Shown here: positions 18,433 through 25,933 of the stretch, one piece after another
Position numbering within the stretch: position 1 is the first letter of the stretch
How the letters are laid out: every line of letters begins with the position of its first letter
Assembly: GCA_022448945.1 (NCBI GenBank)
Contig: JAKVCV010000002.1
Span: 149,563-213,562, forward strand
Direction: 5' to 3'
Length of the DNA stretch: 64,000 nucleotides
Source of the DNA: Saprospiraceae bacterium
Lineage (GTDB): Bacteria; Bacteroidota; Bacteroidia; Chitinophagales; Saprospiraceae
Position numbers and translations under genes: made by a program
Notes under the pieces: generated by a model
Database searches by the model: none
What the model saw: only the letters and a program-made list of their open reading frames with translations
What the model was told of the DNA's origin: nothing

Positions 18433-19239
18433 TTATACATCTCTTTTTAATTTATTAATCATTGTATTTAAATAGACTTTTGGAAAGAAACGATATAAGA
18501 AATACGATATTATACCTGTTTTACCCGAAACGAGAAAAGGTTTGTTTTTTTTGCAGCAACTGACTATATCTTTAGCAATTCTATCAGGTGAAATGTTTTT
18601 CCCAATAGTTTTTTTGTTCCTGTAGAAGGAATTTTTTTCAGGTGAAATATCAATTTCTCTTGGTGCTTGAATAAAAGAGGGACAGACCATTAAACAATGT
18701 ATTCCTTCTTCTTTAACTTCGCTATATAAGGACTCAAAGAAGCCATGCAAGGCATGTTTGCTTGCAGAATAGGCAGTTCTCCCTAATAAAGGCGCAAATC
18801 CTGCAACACTTGATATGCTTACTATTAGACCTTTGTTTTTATGAATGTCATTCAAAAAAGCCTCTGTACAATTTACAGCACCAAAGAAATTAATTTCCAT
18901 AACTTTTCTGGTTATTTCTATCCTTTTGTCCATTTTGATAAATCTTTCAATGTGTGTAATACCCGCATTATTTACAAGTCCGTCTATACGTCCCCATTTA
19001 TTATAAATTTTGTTTCTGGCCGTTTGGCAAGCGTTTTTGTCTGTAATATCACATTCAATCGTATAAATTTCTATGTCTTCTTTACCTAAGTCTTTTTTTA
19101 GTTTTATCAATGCAATAGAATTGATATCTAATGCAGCAATTAGACTTCCTGATTTTGCAAATTGCTTACATATAGCTTTCCCCAAATTCCCAGAAGCTCC
19201 TGTTACCACTATTACATTATTCTTGATTTTTCGTGCCAT
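18433..19239 (-). CDS. Short-chain dehydrogenase/reductase (SDR)
   Basis: 268 residues, classical SDR length. The dinucleotide-binding motif TGASGNLG is at 13-20, NNAG at 90-93, catalytic Ser143/144 lie in VSISSVAG, and the Tyr157/Lys161 pair lies in YSASK. The C-terminal extension (FLYRFFPKVYLNTMINKL) is basic and amphipathic, as in membrane-associated SDRs that act on lipids. It is divergent from the FAD monooxygenase gene at 19534, which is followed by an epimerase-like gene; the three may share a substrate pathway. NAD(P)H-dependent oxidoreductase is certain, the substrate unknown. Confidence 0.88.
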   Translation of the reverse strand: MARKIKNNVIVVTGASGNLGKAICKQFAKSGSLIAALDINSIALIKLKKDLGKEDIEIYTIECDITDKNACQTARNKIYNKWGRIDGLVNNAGITHIERFIKMDKRIEITRKVMEINFFGAVNCTEAFLNDIHKNKGLIVSISSVAGFAPLLGRTAYSASKHALHGFFESLYSEVKEEGIHCLMVCPSFIQAPREIDISPEKNSFYRNKKTIGKNISPDRIAKDIVSCCKKNKPFLVSGKTGIISYFLYRFFPKVYLNTMINKLKRDV

Positions 19240-19533
19240 TGATATATTTTGAATTAATAAAATTTATTACCAATACTAATGGGTGTTTAATTCAGTTCAA
19301 AAGTAAGTAAAATGGTAAAAAAATATTTATAATTTGACTTGTATAGTGTTTTATCACTACATTTTGAAATGTAATTAAAAATGCTAAATTAATGTATAAT
19401 TTTAGTTTATAATACAATTATAATAAAACTAGAAATGTAATTTATTGTTTTTTTTGATACAAAAATAGCTATTTTTTTTTATTAAATATTCCGTTCTTTG
19501 TTTTATAACATTAAAAAAAATAAATTTTAAAAA

Positions 19534-20937
19534 ATGGAGAATGAAAATATAGTTACTAATTCACCTTGTTGTCAAGATCCTAGAAAAGGTTTGTCATTGT
19601 CGGAAGATTTTGGTAACAAAACTTTATCACCCTGTAATACAGAAACAAAATATGTTGTGATTGGAGGAGGTCCAGCAGGGCTTTCAGGTGCAAAGGCATT
19701 AAAGGAATTGGGAGTGAATTTTGATGGTTTTGAAATGGGTAGTGATTTTGGAGGATTATGGAATATTGATAATCCTTTGAGTACAATGTATGAGTCAGCG
19801 CATTTAATTTCATCCAAAACTACTACAGAATTTTTAGATTTTCCTATGTCTGATGACACTCCTGATTATCCAGGACACAAAATGATGTATAATTATTTTG
19901 TTGACTATGCTAAAAATTTCAATCTGTATGACCATTATTATTTCAACACTAAGGTTCAGAAAATCGAAAAACATGGAGAAAAATGGAAGGTTACAGTTAT
20001 AAACCCTGATTTTGGAACTTTAACTTATATCTATAAAGGAATAATAATAGCTAATGGCACGCTTTCAAAGCCTAATATCCCGGTTTTTAAGGGGCATTTT
20101 ACTGGTGAAATAATACATTCTGCTGAATATAAAAAAGCTTCTGTTCTTCAAGGGAAGAAAGTATTGGTAATTGGAGCAGGGAACAGTGGATGTGACATAG
20201 TAGTAGATGCTGTACATTATGCAAAAAAAGCAGATATTTCAGTACGCAGAGGATATTATTTTGTGCCTAAATATGTATTTGGTAAACCTTCTGATACTGT
20301 TGGTGGTAAGATAAGATTGCCTCGCAGGATCAAGCAAAAATTTGATCATTTTCTATTAAAGTGGTTTACTGGAGATCCACAACGTTTTGGATTTCCTAAG
20401 CCTCAATATAAAATGTACGAATCTCACCCTGTGGTAAATACGCTGATTTTGCATCATATTGGTCAGGGGGATATTAAAGTACAAAAAAATATTGATTATT
20501 TTGATGGGAAAATAGTTCACTTTAAAGATGGACATTCAGAAGAATATGATACGATTGTTTTGGCAACAGGGTACAAACTGGATTTTCCTTTTATCGATAA
20601 AGAACATCTTAACTGGACGGGGATGGCACCTGAATTGTATCTCAATATTTTTCATCCCGAATATGATAATCTTTTTATTCTGGGAATGGTAGAAGCAGCC
20701 GGACTTGGTTGGGAAGGCCGTTATGAACAAGCAAAATTAATGGCCAGGTATATTAAAGGGATTGAGAATAACACGTTGAAAGCCTTAGCATTCAAAAAGA
20801 AAAAATCAGGAAAACAACCAGACTTAAGTGGAGGATATAATTATTTAAAGCTTGAGCGCATGTCTTTTTATGTACACAAAGATACATACCGTAGAATTGT
20901 TACCAAAGAAGCAAAGGGAATGAAAGATGAAAATTAA
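19534..20937 (+). CDS. Flavin-containing monooxygenase (FMO-like)
   Basis: 467 residues. The FAD-binding motif GGGPAG is at 44-49 (IGGGPAGLSGAKALKELG) and the NADPH-binding motif GAGNSG at 214-219. Between them, FKGHFTGEIIHSAEY (about 185-199) resembles the FMO fingerprint FxGxxxHxxxY. A third signature, VLATGYKLDFPF, lies at about 345. The enzyme should oxygenate a heteroatom or carbonyl using FAD, NADPH and O2 in the cytoplasm. The first 35 residues before the Rossmann strand are an unusual Cys-containing extension (SPCCQD, LSPCN). The downstream epimerase-like gene follows after 56 bases and is probably co-transcribed. Substrate not deducible. Confidence 0.86.
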   Translation: MENENIVTNSPCCQDPRKGLSLSEDFGNKTLSPCNTETKYVVIGGGPAGLSGAKALKELGVNFDGFEMGSDFGGLWNIDNPLSTMYESAHLISSKTTTEFLDFPMSDDTPDYPGHKMMYNYFVDYAKNFNLYDHYYFNTKVQKIEKHGEKWKVTVINPDFGTLTYIYKGIIIANGTLSKPNIPVFKGHFTGEIIHSAEYKKASVLQGKKVLVIGAGNSGCDIVVDAVHYAKKADISVRRGYYFVPKYVFGKPSDTVGGKIRLPRRIKQKFDHFLLKWFTGDPQRFGFPKPQYKMYESHPVVNTLILHHIGQGDIKVQKNIDYFDGKIVHFKDGHSEEYDTIVLATGYKLDFPFIDKEHLNWTGMAPELYLNIFHPEYDNLFILGMVEAAGLGWEGRYEQAKLMARYIKGIENNTLKALAFKKKKSGKQPDLSGGYNYLKLERMSFYVHKDTYRRIVTKEAKGMKDEN

Positions 20938-20993
20938 TATACAAGTTTTCTAATTTTAACTAAATATATTTATTTAAGGTCTAATATCATTTA

Positions 20994-21989
20994 ATGGAAA
21001 ATATATTAATTACAGGTGCACTTGGCTATCTCGGGCAATCAGTTTTGAATCGACTCCACAATGATATGAAGGAGGGAAAGATTAATAGTCTAACAGCAAT
21101 GGATGTAAGGTCTGTAAAAGATTCAGAAAGATTAAAAAATGTTAACTATGTTGAATTAGATATTCGCGACGAAAATTTGTGGAAACATCTGCAAAAAGAA
21201 CAAATTACTACCGTCATTCATCTCGCCGCTATTATAGATTCTCAATCCAGTCCCAGAGCGTTTCAGTACGAAGTGGATGTTATGGGTACCCAAAATATAT
21301 TGGATGCCTGTCTGAAAGTTGCAGTAAATCGCATTATAATCAGTTCTAGTGGTGCAGCCTATGGATATCATGTTGATAATCCTGAATGGCTTCAAGAAAA
21401 TGATGCTATAAGAGGCAATGAAATATTTCCTTACTCGGCCCATAAACGTATGGTTGAGGAAATGATGTGCGAATACCGGGAAAAATATCCTCAGCTCCAA
21501 CAAACTATATTCAGGATCTGTACTATTCTTGGAAAAACTACAGATAATTTGATTACTAATTTATTTGAAAAAAAACACATTCTTGGTATTAAAGGCTATG
21601 ATAGTCCATATGTTTTTATCTGGGATGAAGATGTTGCTGATTGTATTCAGCAGGCTGTTTTTTCAGAGAAATATGGTGTTTATAATCTGGCAGGTGATGG
21701 AGCAATTTGCAATTCGGACTTAGCAATTTTGCTAAATAAACGATACCTTTCCATTCCAGTTTCATTACTTAGATGGGCATTGAGAGTCGGTAATAAATTA
21801 GGATTGACCCAATATAGCCCCGACCAGATTTTGTTTATCCAGTACAGGCCTGTATTGGATAATAGAAAATTAAAACGTGAATTTGGTTTTGTTCCTCAAA
21901 AAACTTCTTTGGAGACATTTTTATATTACCTTAATTCAAGAAATAAAACTATAGGTGATATCAATAATATCAATATTTTAACTCCCTAA
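20994..21989 (+). CDS. NAD-dependent epimerase/dehydratase (extended SDR)
   Basis: 331 residues. The N-terminal TGALGYLG glycine motif (7-14), IHLAAIID (about 75-82), SSSGAAYG with catalytic Ser (about 117-124) and Tyr147/Lys151 (YSAHK) define the extended SDR fold. The C-terminal half (VADCIQQAV, GVYNLAGDG) is the substrate-binding part of the epimerase/dehydratase family, which includes sugar epimerases and 3-beta-hydroxysteroid or aldehyde reductases. It lies directly after the FMO-like gene and faces the convergent glycosyltransferase-like gene 15 bases away. A role in the same pathway as the FMO is more likely than nucleotide-sugar metabolism, but this is inference. Confidence 0.85.
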   Translation: MENILITGALGYLGQSVLNRLHNDMKEGKINSLTAMDVRSVKDSERLKNVNYVELDIRDENLWKHLQKEQITTVIHLAAIIDSQSSPRAFQYEVDVMGTQNILDACLKVAVNRIIISSSGAAYGYHVDNPEWLQENDAIRGNEIFPYSAHKRMVEEMMCEYREKYPQLQQTIFRICTILGKTTDNLITNLFEKKHILGIKGYDSPYVFIWDEDVADCIQQAVFSEKYGVYNLAGDGAICNSDLAILLNKRYLSIPVSLLRWALRVGNKLGLTQYSPDQILFIQYRPVLDNRKLKREFGFVPQKTSLETFLYYLNSRNKTIGDINNINILTP

Positions 21990-22003
21990 ACTATAAAGGA
22001 TAT

Positions 22004-23749
22004 TTATAAAGGGGTTCTTATTTCTATACGTTTATTTTGATAGATTATTTTGGGGTAATATGCTTCAAGCCATTTGATCTCATCTATTAATGGTATTCTA
22101 TCTTCTTTGTCCCATAAAACAGATTCATATATTTTGGAATCAACAAAGGGCTTAAAACTTTTACTATCCTTGAAAATCATAGCAGTCTTAAGTTTTTTTC
22201 CTGCTCTTAGATAATAACATTCAATTAAGGGTTTATCATAATTGGAAAAGAAATAACATTCATTTATTTTATTGCTTAATAATAGTCTGCTTAATTCTAT
22301 TGCTTGTTTGTCTATAACTGCACTCCAACGGACTGCATAATGCACTTCTGTTCTCCAAAAATTAAATATGATTAGTGCTAAAGCGATTGGAATTGCAATT
22401 TTGTTTTTGGGAAACATATAACTTCCAAGCAATCCAATAAATAAACCTATAAAAAGTGTAATGAAACACCATACACGATAGGGGGGTTGTGTTCCAGTAA
22501 TAAGATTAAGAAGAGAGGGCAACATTAGGAATAAAATAGTGATTACAATAGGATTTCTTTTTTTAGGAATATTCCAGTTTTTTATCAATAAAAAAAACAG
22601 TAAAAAGGTAGATAATAGAAAAATCCAATATACAGAAGTTAATCTTCCAGCCCCGAATAGTAACCAATCTGCAACTTTATCCTGATAGGAAATAAATTGT
22701 TCACCATGCGGCGCACCATCAGAAGCAATGTGCATAAGTATTTCAAAACCATTTGTTATAAAAAAAGAAAAATATAGTATACTTGTAAAAAGTACTACCA
22801 CTAGGTTTGATGTAATCCAACTTTTGAAAGTTTCAAATTTTTGAATCAAAACACTAATAAATAATACACAATTAAAGATTATTAATACATAGATATGTGT
22901 GGGGACACTATATATGCCTAAAATGTTTGCTATTGACCATATTGTCCAATAATAATTATTATTATTCGATAAGACTTTAAGTGTTGCCCACAGGTTAATA
23001 ATAGTAAAAAGCAATTGCAATATGTACCCTCTGGCATACATCGAATAAAAAACAATCCCTGGAGAAAAAGCAAACCAAGCCAAAGCTACTAATGCCCATC
23101 GCCACCCACAAATGCTTCGTATTAGATAATAAAAGAAAAAGCAAGTTACAATGCCTACCAAATAAACAGGTAATCTAAGGGTGTACTTAGCTTCCAGTGG
23201 TAAATAATCTGTAATGCAAGCGAAAAGACTATACAAAATGTGATTGTTATTTGGACTAATGGCAGACACAATAAATCCTTTAGATATAAAATGATTGTAT
23301 GTCCATGCTTCATCGTATTGTAATTCATAAGAGTAGATTTGCCAAAACCCTCTTAGGGCAAAAGCAATCAAAATAGTATATAAGATAAGTTTTTCTTCCT
23401 TATTTGTTTTTTGGATTTGAACAGTTAGTGTGTTTTTGGTTTTTATTATAAACTCATTGATTATTCTACTGAAATACAATATCTTATTATGAAGCCAATA
23501 AGTACAAAGGGTCCAAATAACAATACTAATGAGGATTATATATTTCATTGATTTAAATCGTTGAGGAGGGAGTACAGATTCCTCAAAATAGGATTGAAAC
23601 GCTTGTTTATCACTCAGGTCAAGTACTATATTTGCAAACGAGTTGTAATCAATTGACCAAAGCCATATACTAGTGCCCCAAATGCAAAACCCTATTATTG
23701 CCCATGCAGCCAATAATAGGATTTTTATACGTAAGACGGAGTTTGCCAT
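22004..23749 (-). CDS. GT-C type membrane glycosyltransferase (ArnT/PMT-like)
   Basis: 581 residues with a soluble N-terminal loop and about 11-12 membrane helices. The first periplasmic loop carries the acidic motif YELQYDEAWTYNHFI, in which the DE pair corresponds to the catalytic Asp/Glu of polyprenol-phosphate-sugar-dependent GT-C transferases. LRLPVYLVG and ARGYILQLLF further on also fit GT39/GT83-like proteins. It would transfer a sugar from an undecaprenyl carrier to an acceptor on the outer face of the inner membrane. The ATG overlaps the stop codon of the preceding small membrane protein by one base (TAATG), so the two are translationally coupled. Acceptor unknown. Confidence 0.75.
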   Translation of the reverse strand: MANSVLRIKILLLAAWAIIGFCIWGTSIWLWSIDYNSFANIVLDLSDKQAFQSYFEESVLPPQRFKSMKYIILISIVIWTLCTYWLHNKILYFSRIINEFIIKTKNTLTVQIQKTNKEEKLILYTILIAFALRGFWQIYSYELQYDEAWTYNHFISKGFIVSAISPNNNHILYSLFACITDYLPLEAKYTLRLPVYLVGIVTCFFFYYLIRSICGWRWALVALAWFAFSPGIVFYSMYARGYILQLLFTIINLWATLKVLSNNNNYYWTIWSIANILGIYSVPTHIYVLIIFNCVLFISVLIQKFETFKSWITSNLVVVLFTSILYFSFFITNGFEILMHIASDGAPHGEQFISYQDKVADWLLFGAGRLTSVYWIFLLSTFLLFFLLIKNWNIPKKRNPIVITILFLMLPSLLNLITGTQPPYRVWCFITLFIGLFIGLLGSYMFPKNKIAIPIALALIIFNFWRTEVHYAVRWSAVIDKQAIELSRLLLSNKINECYFFSNYDKPLIECYYLRAGKKLKTAMIFKDSKSFKPFVDSKIYESVLWDKEDRIPLIDEIKWLEAYYPKIIYQNKRIEIRTPL

Positions 23750-24045
23750 TATTTTTTCAAATTCTTAATAATAGATTTTAATTCAGTTAGTTCGGACTTT
23801 AGATTAATGGCTTCCCGTCCAGAGCTTTCAGTAAACTTAGTATCTGTGACAATCATTTCTACATTTGTAAGCCTTTTTTCCAAACTATTTAATTGTTCTT
23901 GAACTATAGTAAGCTTGTTCTGTATCTCATTATGTGTTTTTTCAAGAACTAATTCTTTTTTTAAATTTTTTCTTGATGAACTGATTACAAAACCAGTTAT
24001 AAGGATAATTATAGTGGCGAGAAATATATAGAATATTGGATGCAT
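23749..24045 (-). CDS. Small membrane-anchored coiled-coil protein, coupled to the glycosyltransferase
   Basis: 98 residues: one N-terminal membrane helix (about 4-22) followed by a strongly charged region with heptads (NKLTIVQEQLNSLEKRLTNVEMIV) and a second helical stretch at the C-terminus. The plan is the same as in the next two genes upstream (membrane helix plus an LExxL-type coiled coil), but sequence similarity to them is weak. Its stop codon overlaps the start of the GT-C gene. It may be an accessory or scaffold subunit. Function unknown. Confidence 0.65.
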   Translation of the reverse strand: MHPIFYIFLATIIILITGFVISSSRKNLKKELVLEKTHNEIQNKLTIVQEQLNSLEKRLTNVEMIVTDTKFTESSGREAINLKSELTELKSIIKNLKK

Positions 24046-24047
24046 AA

Positions 24048-24332
24048 TTAACGTTTATTTTCTTTATCTAATCGAATTTGCTCTTTTTCGTATTCAAGGT
24101 TTATACGTCTATCTTCATCGGTAAGAATATATTCTAGGTTTTTCAGGCGCTTTTTAATCTCTTCATTCTCAGCCAAAAGGTGACCAATTTGTTTTTTTAG
24201 TTCACTACTATTCTCGTTGTAGTTGCTATTCATTTTCATTTTTTGCAATTTAATATAATATCCACCCAGGATTGCAGCAAGCGGAACAGAAAAGACCATA
24301 ATAATAGAAACAAGACTAATTAGAGCTGCCAT
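24048..24332 (-). CDS. PspB-like small membrane coiled-coil protein (paralogue 1)
   Basis: About 94 residues from the ATG at 24332 (an upstream TTG is less likely). A membrane helix (about 1-27, ending GGYYIKLQKMK) is followed by a coiled coil KKQIGHLLAENEEIKKRL and the motif KNLEYILTDEDRRINLEYEK. The layout and the xRLxxLExILxDE motif recall phage-shock protein B of proteobacteria, a 75-residue membrane protein that binds PspC and PspA, but the similarity is remote. It shares about half of its C-terminal half with the next gene upstream. The gap to the downstream gene is 2 bases. No pspA or pspC is nearby. Confidence 0.6.
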   Translation of the reverse strand: MAALISLVSIIMVFSVPLAAILGGYYIKLQKMKMNSNYNENSSELKKQIGHLLAENEEIKKRLKNLEYILTDEDRRINLEYEKEQIRLDKENKR

Positions 24333-24368
24333 AAAAATCAATTTTGATATTCAGTTGTTGTCAAGGAA

Positions 24369-24635
24369 TCAATCGCGTCCATATTTATTCTTATTGTCTA
24401 AACGAATTTGCTCTTTTTCATAATCAAGGTTAATCTGTTTCTCCTCATCAGATAAAATATATTCTATATTTCTTAAACGTTCTTTTAAATCTTCATTTTC
24501 AGCCATTAATTCACTGATTTGAAGTTTGATATCTTTAGAGGTTGTTCCAATTTTTTTATCCTGTTTAAGTTTTGATTTTTGAAGGTCAAAATAAAATGAC
24601 CCAATTACTATGATGACGATTGCTGCCCAAAACAT
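24369..24635 (-). CDS. PspB-like small membrane coiled-coil protein (paralogue 2)
   Basis: 88 residues. A membrane helix (about 2-18, FWAAIVIIVIGSFYFDL) is followed by KLQISELMAENEDLKERL, then NIEYILSDEEKQINLDYEK and EQIRLDNKNKY. The last 45 residues are clearly homologous to the 24048 gene product (ENE.LK.RL.N.EYIL.DE...NL.YEKEQIRLD), so the two arose by tandem duplication. It is the first gene of a four-gene minus-strand run that ends with the GT-C transferase. The ATG is clear. Confidence 0.65.
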   Translation of the reverse strand: MFWAAIVIIVIGSFYFDLQKSKLKQDKKIGTTSKDIKLQISELMAENEDLKERLRNIEYILSDEEKQINLDYEKEQIRLDNKNKYGRD

Positions 24636-24749
24636 AAAATTTATTTATTGATTAAAGACTAATTATAAATTATACTCTAATATAACAAATTTGAAATTCT
24701 TTTCAGTTCCTCAAAAAATAATATAATTTAGGAATGTCGATGTTTTTAA

Positions 24750-25550
24750 TCAAAAACGACCTAAACGGATATTTGGTATTGATAAAACTACACCATTATT
24801 CTTTAAAATTTGTTGAATTAGTCGAAACTCCTGCCATAAGTCGTTCATTGCACCTTGATTTGAGACTAATCTTTGATATTCTGCGATAATTGGGCTGAAT
24901 ATATTTAGCAACACTTTTGAAGGCAAGTTTTTTTCGTTTTGCATAGAATAAAGTGTATGGAACCGCATCTTGGGATTTGTGCAGTGATTAGCAAAAGTGA
25001 TAATAGATTTTTGAATTCCTGAAGGTATTTTAGACAATAAATTCATAGCAGCTTTTGCTAATTCAAAATCTGGGTAATTTGCATAAGCATCAATCCTGGA
25101 CCATAAAGGCTCTAGCTCTCTTCCGAATGGTAGTAATAAAATTAATAACGATTCTATTATTTCTAGTTCTGAAGAAGCCACTACATCTAATAATTGTTTT
25201 AGACGTTCAATTCTTGGGGCTCTTCTAAAATTTTTGAGTTTAGGGAGTGTTGCTGTATCAATAGTAAATGGTATCCCTTTTTCAAGTTGCTTTACGATTT
25301 TACTGTATGCTTTGTTGGGGCAATACCAATTTAGAATTTGTTGGAGTAAATATAATTGTTCTTCTTTGTTTTTAGAATTTTTAAATTTTTCAATTAAATC
25401 ATCTACATTTATTTTTGGTTGAACCAAGTAGAACAAGGCTTTCCTAACATCTCTTTTAGCTTTTTTTGTGAAGATTTCTTTACAGGTGTTTTCTTCAACA
25501 TCTGGAAATACTTCAATCAAAAACTTTAAATGTATATCATATTTGTCCAT
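24750..25550 (-). CDS. Helical repeat (HEAT-like) cytoplasmic protein, unknown function
   Basis: 266 residues with no signal peptide or membrane segment. The sequence is almost entirely amphipathic helices of 15-20 residues separated by short turns (for example LYLLQQILNWYC, IIESLLILLLPF, FELAKAAMNLLSKI), which suggests an alpha-solenoid. No catalytic motif is seen. It is transcribed away from dnaG and is the first gene after the orphan terminator at 25727. Whether it belongs to the small-protein/GT-C run downstream (115-base gap) is unclear. No family recognised. Confidence 0.65.
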   Translation of the reverse strand: MDKYDIHLKFLIEVFPDVEENTCKEIFTKKAKRDVRKALFYLVQPKINVDDLIEKFKNSKNKEEQLYLLQQILNWYCPNKAYSKIVKQLEKGIPFTIDTATLPKLKNFRRAPRIERLKQLLDVVASSELEIIESLLILLLPFGRELEPLWSRIDAYANYPDFELAKAAMNLLSKIPSGIQKSIITFANHCTNPKMRFHTLYSMQNEKNLPSKVLLNIFSPIIAEYQRLVSNQGAMNDLWQEFRLIQQILKNNGVVLSIPNIRLGRF

Positions 25551-25726
25551 AGCAATTTTAATATAATGTCATATATAAATCTACAAAAAAGGACTTTAGG
25601 AACTCAATATTTAATCATTAATCTCTAATTCTAATATTTATACATTATAAAATGCTGGCAAGAGTGGTTTCAGTCTTTTAGACGGCAGTTTATTCTAAAG
25701 GCTTTTAGACCATAAACAAAAACAAT

Positions 25727-25762
25727 AAAAAAAGTCCCGCCTCTTAAAAAAGAAGCGAGACA
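25727..25762 (-). terminator. Minus-strand intrinsic terminator without an upstream gene
   Basis: Read on minus, GTCTCGCTTCTT and AAGAGGCGGGAC form 12 pairs around a T4 loop and are followed by T7. Two of the pairs are G-U wobbles on the minus RNA but would be A-C mismatches on the plus RNA, so the structure evolved for the minus transcript. No annotated minus-strand gene lies upstream of it. Confidence 0.8.
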
Positions 25763-25826
25763 CACACTATAAGAACACCCAATTAAAACCTTTATTTTTT
25801 TATTATTAGTATCGCAACATTTGTGC
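25727..25826 (-). ncRNA. Candidate small RNA or attenuated leader, minus strand
   Basis: On the minus strand a promoter-like element (25834-25827) is followed after roughly 60-70 bases by a hairpin of 12 perfect pairs ending in a T7 run. The predicted transcript is about 90-100 nt and holds no ORF. It could be a free small RNA, or a leader with a transcription attenuator for the helical-protein gene that starts 177 bases further on. I cannot match it to a known family by eye. Confidence 0.4.
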
Positions 25827-25859
25827 CAAACTTAATATAGTTGAAATATTTTAGTTAAA
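25827..25859 (-). promoter_or_regulatory. Putative minus-strand promoter of the orphan transcript
   Basis: TAAGTTTG (25834-25827 read on minus) matches TAnnTTTG fully. A TTTA at 25859-25856, 21 bases upstream, is one base off the -33 TTTG. Confidence 0.45.
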
Positions 25860-25903
25860 TAGGCCAAAAATTACTTTCATTTACTATTCCGCTTCAAATG
25901 TTG

Positions 25904-25911
25904 TATATTTG
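25904..25911 (+). promoter_or_regulatory. Putative -7 element for dnaG
   Basis: TATATTTG is a full match to TAnnTTTG, with TTTA 20 bases upstream (25880-25883). Transcription would start near 25919, about 15 bases before the dnaG ATG. Confidence 0.5.
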
Positions 25912-25933
25912 AGCGAGAAAAATAATAGAATTC

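Larger units (their letters stand above)
25551..25933. other. Intergenic region before dnaG with an orphan minus-strand transcription unit
   Basis: 383 bases between the divergent helical-protein gene and dnaG. It holds the dnaG promoter, a minus-strand promoter-like element and a minus-strand intrinsic terminator, each listed separately. No ORF of useful length lies between the last two. Confidence 0.7.

Noticed and set aside
24048..24635. A phage-shock (Psp) operon
   Set aside because: The two small proteins only recall PspB; pspA, pspC and a PspF-type regulator are all missing.
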